From Chrysoperla carnea (Eukaryota > Arthropoda > Insecta > Neuroptera > Chrysopidae): a stretch of 64,000 nucleotides of DNA. Below the pieces are notes generated by a model. That model saw nothing but the letters and a program-made list of their open reading frames with translations, searched no databases and was not told where the DNA came from. Numbering within the stretch: the stretch's first letter is position 1; every line of letters begins with the position of its first letter. A program made the position numbers and the translations under genes. Below are positions 30,748 through 42,669 of the stretch, piece after piece. The stretch is from assembly GCF_905475395.1 (NCBI RefSeq), contig NC_058341.1, positions 68,951,501-69,015,500 of the forward strand, given 5' to 3'.

Positions 30748-31273
30748 TTTTATTGCAAAAATTACAATTAATTAATAAATAACTTTAAAATTATAATAAC
30801 TATATTAAAATTTTTTCATTATTTGTATTAATATCACTTAAATTTTTAAGTTATTCTACTGTAGAACTGCAAAAATTAATTGTTTATGTTTTGTTACCAC
30901 GTTTTTTGTATTTTTCATTATGAAGAAGAATCTACAGATGGCCATTCAATTAAAATTAATATTAAATGTAGCCATTTATATATTAGTATTAGATGTAGCT
31001 CACAGATGGTGCCACTGTCTCTGCATATATATAGATTGTATACATACATGTAATAAATAAAAAATACTGTTGTTTTTTATTATTTATTATTTATATAATT
31101 TTTTCTGAAAATAATGATTGACACATCTAGACATAAATATGGAACTACAACATTTCATTTCATGTCTAAATCTTTTGTATTTTTTTTGTAAAATTTACCA
31201 CTAAAAAGTTACATTTTAACCTGACAATATAAACAGATTAATTTTTAATAAAAATAACTAAAAGTTTTATTGA
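30748..31273. other. gene-free stretch
   Basis: The stretch is AT-rich. There is a short repeated pair of 'atattagtattagatgtag'-type sequence near 30975-31000 and no supportable gene. Confidence 0.35.
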
Positions 31274-31563
31274 GTCGCCCTTTTAGCTCAGTTAGTTAAA
31301 GCGTAAGCAATTCCGTCCGCGGTATGCTTAGGGTAGTAGGTTCGATTCCCGCCGTCGCAACAAAATTAATATAATGAATAGTTGTGATGGGCTGGTGTAG
31401 TGCATGGTATATGCATGAAAGAGATGCACTCAGCCTCTGAAATTGAGGAGCTGATAAATGAAATTATCAACGGAAAGGTGGTAAAACACATGTGTGGTAT
31501 CACAATGGGCTCTATAGCCTAAGTGTGTCCTTCGTGGACAGCCAATAACCTAACCTAACCTAA
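31274..31563 (+). mobile_element. tRNA-derived SINE with (CCTAA)n tail
   Basis: The head holds an A-box region TTAGCTCAGTTAGTTAAAGC and, about 60 bases later, a B-box GGTTCGATTCC. This matches a tRNA promoter spaced somewhat wider than normal. The body 'aaaggtggtaaaacacat', 'tatcacaatggg', 'ttcgtggacagcc' is shared with the second copy at 35345-35526. Both copies end in CCTAA repeats (31547-31563 here). This is the architecture of a tRNA SINE with a simple-repeat tail. It would depend on a LINE for movement. Confidence 0.8.
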
Positions 31564-34009
31564 TAATTATTTAAGTTTAAGTGCAATTTCATCAACTAAT
31601 ATTTCAATTTAAGTATGATCTGCTGCCACATATTCGCGAATATACAAATCTGCATATAAAACACTTTTTCATTTTTCAAAATAAAAATAATGCGAAACTG
31701 CAAATAGCCTCTTTGTACAAAACAAATATAATAGCAGACACAATATCTATATGCATTCTATGATTATGACATACGACTATGGCAGGGACACATTCTCTCT
31801 CATTCATCATATCGCATCCACTTACCGGCTAGCAGATTTTTCTCGTTCTCTATGTATATAACCTCTTTGGATTCAAAACCATTCATAAAAGATGTTTACG
31901 ATTAAAACGATTAAAAAACGGTTTTGATGACTTAGATGACATTTTTTGGACTTTCACTAACTTTTAAGACAAAAAAAAAAGAAAGAAAAAACGCGAAAAA
32001 AATTTTTTTGGAAGTGCTATAATCAGAGCTTTATCAATTGTTGAAGCCTGAATAACTCGTTGACAAATGAAAGCTTTTAGTAATAACGTACTTTTCCTAT
32101 CCCTACAAATAGATATAAGATAATTAAAGGCTAAAAAATTACAAAATTACAAAAATAGTACTTTCTGTAAAACTCGATTAATCTTATAATTGGGAAATGG
32201 CCATATATCAACTTTAATTATTATTTCTACAACAATTTCAATATTTTGAGGTGATACCTAAACCTCGCCTCACGTTGTGCTTCGTGAAACACTATCTTTG
32301 TAATAAAACACTATACCAAAACTGTTGAAATTGAGATATTATATTGCTTCCTTTTTAGGAAAAATGTATTGCATTTTTAGTAAGTGTAAATAATATTCTC
32401 AAAGATAATTCAAAAACGACGTGAAAATAAATTTTTATTTTTCTAAATTATTCACATACAAAAAAAAACACGAGCCAAATTGTGTTAATTATATTCAAAT
32501 TTATTTAGTTCCTTGTAATTTACTTTTTTGTACTATTTGAATTTTTCAACCTCAAAATAAAAAAATGAAAAGGTTAAAAAAATTATGTAACACGAATAGA
32601 AAAAAAAAAAGAAACTAAAAATTAATAGCCCTCATGTTAGTTTAGTAATACGGATGAACATTCTAACTATAGACGGAGATCCGGTTGTACAAATGCCAGT
32701 ATTAATAGCTTTTATTTAACTTAACTTGATGTTTTTATTAAGGCCAAAAGGTAGTAACTGGGTTTGAAAATAGAGTAGTGTTACCTCTCAATTTTGTGGG
32801 GCAAGACCGATTTTTTTTAAACTTGGTGATTGACCTTCTAAATCAAAAGTGATATACGTCTGATGTGTGCTTTTTATTTTAAGGGGGTGAAAACTACCCC
32901 TTTTACTAAAACTTCAGAAAATACATATCTAAGCATCTTATTGATGAAAATAATATTGAAATTTATAGAATAAATATTGATTAACACGGTTATACAAACG
33001 TGAATTTTAAAGAATTTCAACCTTTTAAAACCACCCTTCTCCACGGAATAAAAGGAGTTTTCAACGCTTTGAAATATTGTAATGATGAATTAAGATCGTT
33101 TTAAAAATAAAAAGTAAATTCTAATAATTTTTAATTTTTTAATGTATATTTTTTGAATTCAAAAATATCCCGTTGAATGATAAAATCAACAAGTATGTTT
33201 ACTTGAAATTTTTAAGTTATTTTATTGAAAAGGCCGAAGCTTTTGGCTGCTATAAAAGCTCCACCGCTTCATTTGCAATTGCAAAAAATCATCTTTAGTA
33301 ATTCATCAGGAGCAGGCCGACCGGCTTAGGATTTTAACTAGTTGTAGAGACCCTTCGTTATTTATCCTACCCCAATCAGTTGGACGAATACTTTTATTTC
33401 AAAGTCAAATTTGCGTTTGCATTTAACTCTCTTAATATGTTCTTCTAGAGATTCAATTTTTGGCAAGAGATGAGAGTTTTACAGCACTGTTTTTAGTGGC
33501 GGTTAGGATAACGGATGTGTTGCAAAAACGCTGACAAATTGTCTATCTCGCTTAATTTACTTACTTGACCGTTTTTAGTAGATCAAAAAAATAATATAGT
33601 AAAGTATTTACCCGCTTCTGAAATTTTATCAAGAGTTGAGTTACGTTTATAAAACACTTCAACATTTTCTTTTAAATCATATCTTTTTTCTAGAAGGTCT
33701 ATCCTAAGATGTTAAGAAAGATATATATGTACGTTTATGCCCCAAAATTGCACCAATAAAAACTTTGCCATAATCCGAAAATTTTTCTGATTGCTTTTCG
33801 GCGATAAAGTTTTTGTTGTTCAAGCTATTGAGACGATTCAAAAATTATTTTACGGAAAATTTTATGAATAATAAGTCATGTAAATTGTTTTTAACCGTTC
33901 TTTTTTGAAATTTTTTAGTTTCAAGGATGAATAAACGTATTCCTCGTTAAACTTGGATCAATGTCAGTCAAGATATTGTCATGAGTAGATTTAGAAAATC
34001 TGATATTAA
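31564..34009. other. gene-free stretch of about 2.4 kb
   Basis: No coding sequence with family support is found on either strand. The DNA is AT-rich, with a few A-runs (for example near 31970-32000, 32460 and 32600). No terminal repeats or known element ends could be recognised. Confidence 0.4.
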
Positions 34010-34725
34010 TAATAATAATAATAATAATTTATTTGTTTCAATTCAAAGAACTTTACAAAGGTTCATGAACATAAATATAAAAGTTTCACATAAATATTCG
34101 TTTTAATTGTTAAGTATAAAATTTTTAATTTTGGATGCTTCTCGAAGAAAGAAATATATTATTCAGTTGATCTTGAATATTGATAATGAAAAGCAAGAAG
34201 AAATCAGTGCGATTCAGTCCCTTAATATAATCAGTAATGAAGCGGTTTCGTATTCCCGTATATAGCGGACATTCAAAAAAACGTGTGGAATAAATCGTCT
34301 GGTCTACTAGTGTTACAGATTGGACAGACGCTCGCGCTGGCTGGATATAAAGTTATTTTTAATTTGTTGCTATAAATGGTCGATTTAGTTACAGACGCTG
34401 CCCTTAATTGGAATATTACCCTTTGTCTGTCAATGGCCGTGTTGCTATTGAATATTACTTCAGATATGTTGTCTGCAATTATTAGTTTGTATAGGGTGCA
34501 ACTGTGGACATTATATATTTTGTGTAAATCCCGTTGTATCAATGCTTGGCTGTAATCTTCTAATAACTGAGGCATAGTATTTCGCAGATTGTTTTGTTCT
34601 TGGGTATTCCAAATATCAAAAAATCTGATATTTCCCTCAATTCTGACGTTGTTCCAAGAGGAAAATTTTGTAAAGAAGTCGTAGACCGCTGGGAGAAACA
34701 CCTTTCAAGGGAGCTTGCGGCCACT
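34010..34725 (-). pseudogene. 5'-truncated non-LTR retrotransposon, pol C-terminus and tail
   Basis: On the minus strand, the frame from about 34701 to 34273 ends in a Cys/His segment CPICNTSRPDDLFHTFF. After a one-base shift in a T run (near 34275) it continues ECPLYTGIRNRF, which supplies the next Cys. This C-x2-C...H...C finger and the 'F-CP-Y---R' sequence after it are typical of the very end of LINE pol proteins. A stop follows near 34120. A short 3' untranslated region then ends in repeated TAA/ATT triplets (plus-strand 34005-34030), resembling the (TAA)n tails of I-clade elements. The catalytic domains are missing. The 5' limit is uncertain: frames continue to about 34930 without recognisable motifs. 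Confidence 0.7.
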
Positions 34726-34989
34726 GATAATGAGGTGAGTCCTGATCCTCGTCGATCAAATAACTCATCATCATCGATTTTTAAACCACCAGAAGCCATA
34801 TCCAAACATCTGTATCGCAACTTGAGAATTTGCACAAAATACGAACGCGTTACTCCAAAGAGATACGACGCCGCACCAACAATATCATTTGAACAGATCT
34901 TTCAATTATCCATCACATCAGCATGTACTTAAAACAAGAAACACTAGGTTGCCTTGGAGGTTGTTACATTTGCTAGAATTATTGAAGTG

Positions 34990-35055
34990 TTAAACGAAAA
35001 ACAAAAATTAATAACAAAAATTAAAAAATAAATAAAATAAAATAAAATAAAAATG
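34990..35055 (+). repeat. AATAA/AAATA microsatellite
   Basis: This is a short run of imperfect AAATA/AAAAT units just to the right of the non-LTR remnant. It is simple sequence only. Confidence 0.6.
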
Positions 35056-35109
35056 GGAAAGAAAGAAGGATACCTTAATTGACTTTCAGGTATGCTTTTC
35101 AATGATGCT

Positions 35110-35245
35110 CATAGATGGCGCGCAATGAAATGTCTGTTTTTATAAAAATGTTCATTAAAATAAATCTTTATAAATTATAGCTCATGTGTTATTCTGATGT
35201 ATGAGTTATATTATTGTAAAGTATCATTCAAATCCAGTCAGTAGT
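35110..35245 (-). repeat. Helitron-like fragment, minus orientation
   Basis: Read on the minus strand, 'atgatactttacaataatat', 'aactcatacatcagaataac' and 'acatgagctataatttataa' match the block after the GTTT microsatellite in the copies at 22303 and 56059. Confidence 0.6.
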
Positions 35246-35344
35246 TTCAAACAAACAATTTGGAGTTAAAAGTTCACATCTTACATCATTAAATACGACG
35301 TAGGCTTTCAAGTGAAATGAAAAGCTTTTCTGCTTCATAATTTT

Positions 35345-35526
35345 AAGTGTGTAGTGGGTTCGATTCTCGAAATCACAACAAAAATTAATTTAATTAATGG
35401 TTATGATGTCAACGAAAAGGTGGTAAAACACATATATGGTATGATATCACAATGGGTTCTTACACTTAGTGTGCCTTTCGTGGACAGCCGATATAACCTT
35501 ACCTAACCTAACCTAACCTAACCTAC
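35345..35526 (+). mobile_element. SINE copy 2, truncated, with (CCTAA)n tail
   Basis: The B-box GGTTCGATTCTC at about 35358 and the shared body 'aaaaggtggtaaaacacat', 'tatcacaatgggttct', 'tttcgtggacagccg' identify a second copy of the SINE at 31274. The A-box part is not recognisable. The tail at 35494-35526 has five or more CCTAA units, longer than in the first copy. Confidence 0.75.
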
Positions 35527-35831
35527 CCAAAACTATTTTGTCATATATCAAGCGGAATCTAGGCGATTTTCGAAATAAATTTTCTAATAAAAGTTGTTTG
35601 TTTTTTAAGCAAGATCATTTTTGTTGATTAGAAGTTTTCTATACCTTACTTTTTACAAAAATTGAATGAATAAACACAAAATAAGTATATTGCTGTATTC
35701 AAGTTTTGTCTGAACTTTTGTCTTAATTTGTTTCAAGTTTTCCGTGTACTTTATGTAAGTCAAATGTTGCATAAAGCCTTCTGTGTAGTTTTTCGTTTCT
35801 TTCTTTAAACTATATTAATAATACCCTGTTA

Positions 35832-36510
35832 TATATGTAATATATATATCAAGGTATATTAAGTTAAGCCCAAAAGTTTTAACGTCTAAAAATATTTATG
35901 CTACGAACAAAATTTTGGTCTAGATGTTCATGAAATCACCTAATAAGTCCATTTCTGGTTGTCCTTTTTGGGCTCGATAACTAAAAAACGAAAAGAGATA
36001 TAAAGCTGAAATTTGTATAGCGTGCTCAGGACGTGAAAAAGTGAGGCTAGGTTCGTAAATGAGCAACATATGTCAATTGGGTATTGGGTCTGTAGGACCC
36101 ATCTTGTTAACCGTTAGAGATAGAACAAAATTTTAAATGTAAAAAATGTTCCTTATAAAAAATAAACAACTTTTGTTTGAAACATTTTTCGTAAACGTCA
36201 TTTAGGAAATTAGGTCAAAATTTTGGTGTCCATTTTCTCTAAAACTAAGCAAAATAGAGAGTTGGATATTTGCACTTAGCTTCCAATAGTCGTCTTATAA
36301 AACAAGCAGCGAAAAAAATTCTAAAAAATACTTTCGAAATTTTTGAAAACAAATAAATGAAGACCGAAAGGCCACCATCATTGTGTGGGTAATTTAAACT
36401 CTTCTTATTCATAAAAAAATAATCTGCACTAGTATTCAACAATTTCTATACAGGGTACTTCAACAATTAACTCAATCAATTGTTTGTTTTCACTTGTTTT
36501 AACATAAATT
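35832..36510 (-). repeat. 550-bp dispersed repeat family, minus copy
   Basis: On the minus strand it carries the family motifs in order: 'cgtaaacg...aaaaatgtttcaaac', 'aacttttgtttgaa', 'gttctatctctaacggtt', 'aagatgggtcctac', 'ttgctcatttacgaac', 'gttcgtagcat' and 'aagtttaaca', ending near 'tatacaggg'. An outer part near 36455-36510 ('caattgattgagttaattgt') belongs to the same family. It differs by insertions and deletions from 48910-49460. Confidence 0.65.
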
Positions 36511-38465
36511 TTTTTTCTTAATTAGGATAATGTATGCCTGAATAATCTGAGATCAAAATGATTATCATCATGATCAAATTATATTCGCAGCATTCAGGTG
36601 TATTCGACTCTTGGTCTACCACTATGCACTCACTATAATTCAGTACGTAGTGTTATTATAATAGAGAGAACTACTACCAATGTTAGTACATGAATGTAAT
36701 GATACTTGCATAGACGAAGACCATAATTAAATTATTAAAACTATCCTACTCTGCATGCGGAATACCCAGCTAGTGTTAGAGTGTTGTTGGATATGGAGAT
36801 AGGTAGTCTCTGTGTTGGACTTGAACTCACTGGTTTATAAAATATCATTCTAACCATACCAAATACACGTGCATGAGACCCTTATCTGTAAATATCGTTA
36901 TTTTGAACGTCCAATGTCCTCTTCACTAAAAAAAAAAAAAAAAAATGAACAAAGTGGGTGTCGTACGTGTATAAACTTCGGGCTACGTAGCATTGTTACA
37001 GCATTCTTTTTATGATGAGATATACCTATTGGACACTTGTCTATTATTAACAGCAAAATCCGTCATTGAATCCCGTTTAAAACATGCTTCTGAACGTGCA
37101 TTGGAATCGCATTGGAAAAAATTTTATCTTCAAAATTAACAAAAAAGTTGTTAAATTTTTTTATCTAAATCCTCCAGTTTTCGAGTAAAAAATCAGATTT
37201 TTAATATGTATAAAATTTTTTTTGGAGTTTAAAGCTTACTCAACATCTCGCAAAATTTTTGGAATAAATGCATTTTCAGTGTTTGATTGTTAAAAGAAAG
37301 CTCGAAAAACCACTCAAAAACATCGAAACCGATTTTTCCAATTTTCCGGAGAGTTGCGATGTGTGTAATGAAATTTTCACAGTATTCTGTTAATTTATGT
37401 TATTTCGGTTCGGTTGGTGAAAATCCCATTTTTCTATTATGTGTGAAATAGAAAATCGTTGGAAATAGGAAATCTCTTAACAATTAGCAATCAAGCACTT
37501 AAAATTCAATTAGGTCAGAAATTTTTGCAGCATGTGGTTGAGTAAGCTTTATAATACAAATAAAAGATATATGCAATTTAAAAATCTGATTATTTCATTT
37601 ATTGCATCTTCTCGAATATCTCACGACATTTCATATTTTTGCTAGCTTAGACTTTTTCAACATGTATTGAGAGTCAAATTTAAAAAAATTAAACATATAT
37701 GTTGCAATAATTAATACTGTATATACAGGGTGAGTCGTGAATGCACCGAACTCCAGGAGTGTCTTCTACGTAAAACAATGTTAAAAACCCAAACGTTGTA
37801 CGATTTTGTTTTTTTTTTTTTCGATGAAAGCAGTATATATATATATGCTTGAATTTTTGGGTTTGTAGGCACACATTTTACGCAGACATTTAACCTGTCC
37901 AAGGTTTTCAAACTCAATTAAAAACTTACTGCATAAAGTTGTTATTGATTAAAAAAGTAACATTTTATTTTCGAGACATTTTTTCGCAAAACATATAGTT
38001 TAGGTAAAAACGGACTGAAAAATTTTAGTTTCTGATAAATCTAGACACTTTGGTTCAAATTGAATGAACAAACGCACATTAAGCTAGATTTTTGCTATCA
38101 ATTACAGTTTTATAAATTAATAATTTTTTAAATCATATAATTTTTTTCTTTCCTCTCATGAACACTATGTTCCTATTCATATTTTAAATGCTAAAATTAC
38201 AATGCAATTTCTGCCCATAAAAATAAATATTATATTATTATTCAAGACAGGAAAAATCAATCACTTCAGTTTATTTGCATGAAGTCTGGTGTAGCGGGTG
38301 TGAAAATTTTAATAAAAGAACGCACAGACAAAACTGCCGGGACTAGGATTATGTAAATATGGATGTGGATTTTCTGCCACTGTACATGAGCACTTAGGAA
38401 GGATATTTGAAAATTTAGCCCAAGGTGTTGAAAAAACAGATGAAATAAATTGAATACATTATATA
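36511..38465. other. gene-free stretch of about 2 kb
   Basis: The stretch includes a poly-A run (36928-36944) and a small-repeat end 'tatatacagggtgagtcgtg' near 37723. Short overlapping frames near 37689-37917 read through this repeat and are not credible genes. Confidence 0.4.
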
Positions 38466-39495
38466 AAATGGATCAATTGAAAAACTACAAAACCGATTTT
38501 AAAAGTTCTTTCACCTATAAAAGAAAGTAACATTATCAGCGAATAACAAAGACAGGTGTATTCTGTTTGAAAAAAAATTGGATACCACACCAAAAATTAA
38601 AATCAAAGAAATTGTGCACGAAAGCGGAAATAGGTGATGGCAAAGGAAGTGAAATTAATAAAAACAAAATAGTCTTTGTATTTAAAATTGTAATTACCCA
38701 GCGAAGTTAGTTGGTAACTATTATCTATATATATAAAAGAAGAAACTGACTGACTGACTCGGAACTAGATGGATCTAAAAGCATGCAATTTTGTACAATC
38801 GTTCCGTCATTTACGTAAGTGTCACAAAGGATTTTCGGAAATTCATCTTTCAAGGGGTTAAACTAAGTGTTGTATGAAACTTGGTCAATTTTGAAGTTAG
38901 AAATGTAAAAAATGATCTACGAGCATGGTTCAAAACAAAAATGCAATGTATTGATTGATGAGAACTTTAGTTTGTGGAAATCCATATTAAAACTTGTAAA
39001 TAATTAGAAACTAATTAATATTTATTTTGCAAAGTCCACTTTAATTAAAAATAATTGTGACAATTGTTTCGATTTTTACATCATATTCATACAAAAAAAA
39101 AATGCAATGTATTACTATTTAAAAAAAATTCATTCTTACAGGGGGTTAAATATTGGGTGTAAATTTTTTTGAAACTCCGTAATTGTGGTGGTGAAAAAGA
39201 GATGATAGTTTGTATAAAAATTCGTCATTTTTTAATTAACTACTAAACCGATTTTAAAAATGATTTCACCTATATAAAGTTACAATATCAGCGCATATCA
39301 TGGGCTTAATTTCATTTTCAAGAAAGTTAAAATCAATAAAACTGCGATCAAAATGGGGGATAAATGAGGCCTATAACGTGGTAGTGTTTGGTTTTAAAGT
39401 ATTAATTGCCCTGTCGTGCTCCGAAAACCGGATTTCATACGACGGACAACAGCTGAAATTTCTAGTGTTACCTAAAACTATCAACACACTGTATA
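38466..39495 (+). repeat. two adjacent Helitron-like fragments
   Basis: 'aaaccgattttaaaa' followed by 'tttcacctata' and 'atcagcg' occurs at 38482-38540 and again at 39246-39297, showing two related copies. The first ends near 38700-38720 with 'acccagcgaagttagttgg', resembling Helitron 3' ends. The second starts with 'tatctatatatataaaagaa' at 38722, a common Helitron 5' beginning, followed by CTGACTGACTGACT. The exact ends and class are provisional. Confidence 0.45.
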
Positions 39496-39499
39496 TGTG

Positions 39500-39904
39500 A
39501 TGTTAAAATTTGAAGTTCATTTCTCATCTAAGTACTATGATGTATTGTATGCATACATAACATATAAATTAAACTGCATTTATTTTCAATGTTCTAATTA
39601 TATATTTAAATAATTATAATAAAATTATGTTATGTATTATATATTTTATGAACATTTAATAATTTTTAAATTATGTTTTAGTTCTAGTAAAATGTACCTT
39701 ATGACATAAATTTGTGCATAGGTATGTAAATAATATGTAAGTATGTCTGTGGGTGATTTGAATATAACATTAATAATAATAATCATGGGAAAACACTTCT
39801 ATAATAAAGGTCGTCCATATAACCATTTTTAACTTTTATTAATGAAACTGCATACATTTTATTATTAACTTCCTGACGGATTGATTTCTTGAACAAAGTG
39901 GTGA
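39500..39904. other. gene-free stretch
   Basis: AT-rich, with no gene or element boundary recognised. Confidence 0.35.
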
Positions 39905-39989
39905 ATTGTGTTAGGGTAGAGTGGCTGTCCTGGGGTGGGACACACTAAGATCGTAGGGTCTGTTGTGATACCAAAAAAGGGTTGAACCA

Positions 39990-41250
39990 TCCCCAGCCAC
40001 TACTCCATGAACCATTTGGAGCTGTTTAAGAACAGCAGGAGGGCTTCGACGTCGATGGACTTTAGGTCAAAGAGAGGCTGGCTCAAATAAGTCCCTCTTC
40101 TCATGGCAATAGCTAGGCAGTGACAGGGAAGATGATGCATTGTCTCCTCCTTCTCACCACTGTGGCATCTCCTGTAGTAGTCGTGATACACTGCCAGGCC
40201 CAGGCGGTTGAACCCATTTTTTTCTTTGCCGCAACAACATTCTAATAGAGGACGTTGGAAGTAATATAAGATCTTCGGAACGCCTACAATTGTACTCAGG
40301 CCATATCTGTCTTGTAGTACCACAAGTACGTTCCTCCCTCCATCTAAGATTCGCCTTTTTTTAGATATCCTCTTTAAGGAGCAACTTGCAATTTGATGCT
40401 TGTGTCCGGCAGCATTGTGCCATTTCTAGCAAGCTCACCGGCTAAACGATTTCCGGGAATGTCTCTGTGTCCCGGTACCCATACCAGGATTAAATTCATT
40501 TGTTCCGCTAGCTCATTTAAGGACGCATGGGAATCCTGTGCTACCTTTGAGTTTAGATATACTGAGCTGAAGTATTTTAACCCTAGAGTGGGCGCGCTAT
40601 GGGCATTTTGCCGCCCGCGCTAAAAAACCTTTAATATTTTTTAAAATAACTAGCCGTTAGACTTGCGCTTCTTAGTAGCTGCCCCCACTCTCGTTAGCAA
40701 CATTTGTCGAGAATCTGGACGCCGTCAGTGCGCGGGGGACCGCTGGAGAAGAAGGTTTCTACCATCAGGTGTCGCCCACTCACGTATTATAAAGTATTAT
40801 GTAGCATAAGAGAAAAAAAGTCAATAAAAATATTAAGTTTTCTAAAGTCTTTTGTAAACCAAAGTTTATAGAACAAAGTTGAATAAATATGTTGATTAAA
40901 TATTACTTACTGTTTATTTATTTAAATCCTTAAAGAAAAAATATTAAATTGCTATATTACTAGTCAAAATGGTCAAAGAAAATGAGGCGGCAAAATGCTC
41001 CCCACGCGCCTACTGACGTTACGCAAAAAGACGCGCCCACTCTAGGGTTAAGAGCTGCTTGGCTGTCGGTGAAGATTGCCATGTCCCTGCACCTAATAGT
41101 GTTCAGTCTTATACATTCACACACCACATGAATGGCCGTCACTTCCGCTTGATAAACGCTACAGTGATCCGGTAGCCGAAATGATAGACGCATTTCGAGA
41201 TTTTCAGAGAAGGCCCCAATAGACGCCCTTTGACTTAACCAGGTTCTCAT
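39990..41250 (-). pseudogene. non-LTR retrotransposon RNase H and C-terminus, interrupted
   Basis: On the minus strand the sequence opens with SENLEMRLSFRLPDHCSVYQ and AEVTAIH, then IFTDSQAAL: RNase H with its Glu and Asp. A 467-bp piggyBac-like MITE breaks the domain at this point (40581-41047). It resumes with VYLNSKVAQDSHASLNELAE and LVWVPGHRDIPGNRLAGELA, the last RNase H motif. A stop follows, then the C-terminal tail in another frame (40323-40000). That tail has RCHSGEKEETMHHLPCHC, the Cys/His finger that ends R1/jockey-type pol proteins, and IDVEALLLFLNSS. About 90 bp of likely 3' UTR follow. The 5' end is cut near 41230. The frames on each side of the MITE also differ by one base. Confidence 0.82.
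40581..41047. mobile_element. piggyBac-like MITE inserted in the RNase H remnant
   Basis: The ends are CCCTAGAGTGGGCGCG and its exact complement CGCGCCCACTCTAGGG, flanked by TTAA on each side (40577-40580 and 41048-41051). CCCT ends and TTAA target sites are the hallmark of piggyBac elements. A subterminal pair 'gcattttgccgcc' (40602-40614) and its complement 'ggcggcaaaatgc' (40987-40999) adds to the symmetry. The element has no transposase. The RNase H frame on both sides proves that it is an insertion. Confidence 0.92.
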
Positions 41251-42620
41251 CCCAATTCAATTGTAGTATTAGCATAAAATTCTGCCCAATTGCTCGTTTG
41301 ACCATTTTAACCGATTTGGCTAAAACTAAAAAATGAATTGTAAATCAAAATTGAATATTCTGTTTAATTATTTTCATTTAATAAAATCTACCTAGTCTAA
41401 GGTTTAAAATTGCAAAAAAAAACAAAAACAAAAAAAAAAAAAAAAAAAAAGACTAAAAAACAAAAACAAAAATTTGCCAAGACTTTCAAATTTGATCCAC
41501 CAATTAAATTTATTTGTTCAAAAAAATAAATAGAAATGCGAATTCCGTCAAAAATGCTTTAATTTAGTGAACTAAGAGTCCGATTTATAAAAACCGAAGA
41601 TTTTATTGAGTACATTATTAATAGCAACGTCAATCTTTTTTTTATATTTGTTGAAAAAATTTTTACTTTTTAATATAGCTTTTTGACTTTTTAATATAGG
41701 TAGATATATATTTTGTCTATTTAGGTATACCTTAAAGTAGGGATACCTTTTTGCACTTTTGGTTGATTCTGTATAAATTGAAGCCTCTGCACTATAGCTT
41801 TACGAGCAAAAACCTTTCATTTTTAATTACTCTGTTTTGTGTGAGAATTATGAAGTGATTTTTTCTTCATAATTCTATGAAAAGATTTAAATTGTAATTT
41901 GGTAAACTAATCGAAAATAAAATTTACATCTCATAGTCTCAGTGCTTGACAAATACACAAATACAATACAAATTTCTAAAATTCTTTTTGTCTAGCTTTT
42001 GAAATAATCAGAAAAATTTTGGTAGTAATGAAAATTAAGACCTTTTAATTGTTTCAGGTTTCAAATTCATGTAATTTGAGTTTTTTGAAAGTCGTGTTAT
42101 CTAACAATTTATGCATCCGCCGTATGTGTTCTTCTGAAGAAAGTCGAAAAAAAAAAAAATAACATTATACATTTTCAACCCTTTTGAAAGCTGAAAATGC
42201 CCTAGTAGACTTTATAATGGATTATGTTGTCAATAACCAAAGAATATTACAATTTAAATGAGCCAAGGCTGATGACGTTAAAGCCGGGTAAGAAATTCAC
42301 CAACTTTGTTAATAAGCTTATTACCAACTAAAACTTATCAATTCAATTTGTTCTCACTGGTCATTAACTAACAATCTTTTAATGACATTTTTGTGTAAAT
42401 TAAATATTCACGAACATATTTCATCGCTTTTTGAGTAAAACAACTTACTATTCAGATAATACTTACAATATATTACCCTAACGTCGGTACCGTGTCATGT
42501 TCATTTCTAGAATTTTCCTATAGATTGTTTTTTTCCGCAATCACTGATTCCGATTAATTATCTTACAAATTTTAATGCATATGATCAATAATGCAGTAAA
42601 TACGTAGGAAAATACCTCAG
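41251..42620. other. gene-free stretch
   Basis: A-rich simple sequence lies at about 41415-41470. The remainder is AT-rich, without recognisable coding sequence or repeat ends. Confidence 0.4.
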
Positions 42621-42627
42621 GTTTTAA

Positions 42628-42665
42628 AATAATTATCCCGTCAGGTTTTTCAACGGGATAATTAT
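42628..42665. repeat. short perfect hairpin
   Basis: ATAATTATCCCGT is followed by about 12 bases and its exact complement ACGGGATAATTAT. There is no other supporting signal of an RNA gene or terminator. Confidence 0.6.
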
Positions 42666-42669
42666 GATA

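Noticed and set aside
31547..31563. CCTAA repeats as an interstitial telomere
   Set aside because: The repeats form the tail of a SINE and recur at the end of its second copy, so a telomere fusion is not needed.
34594..34932. 112-codon plus-strand frame opposite the LINE remnant
   Set aside because: Antisense to recognisable pol sequence for much of its length and without motifs of its own.
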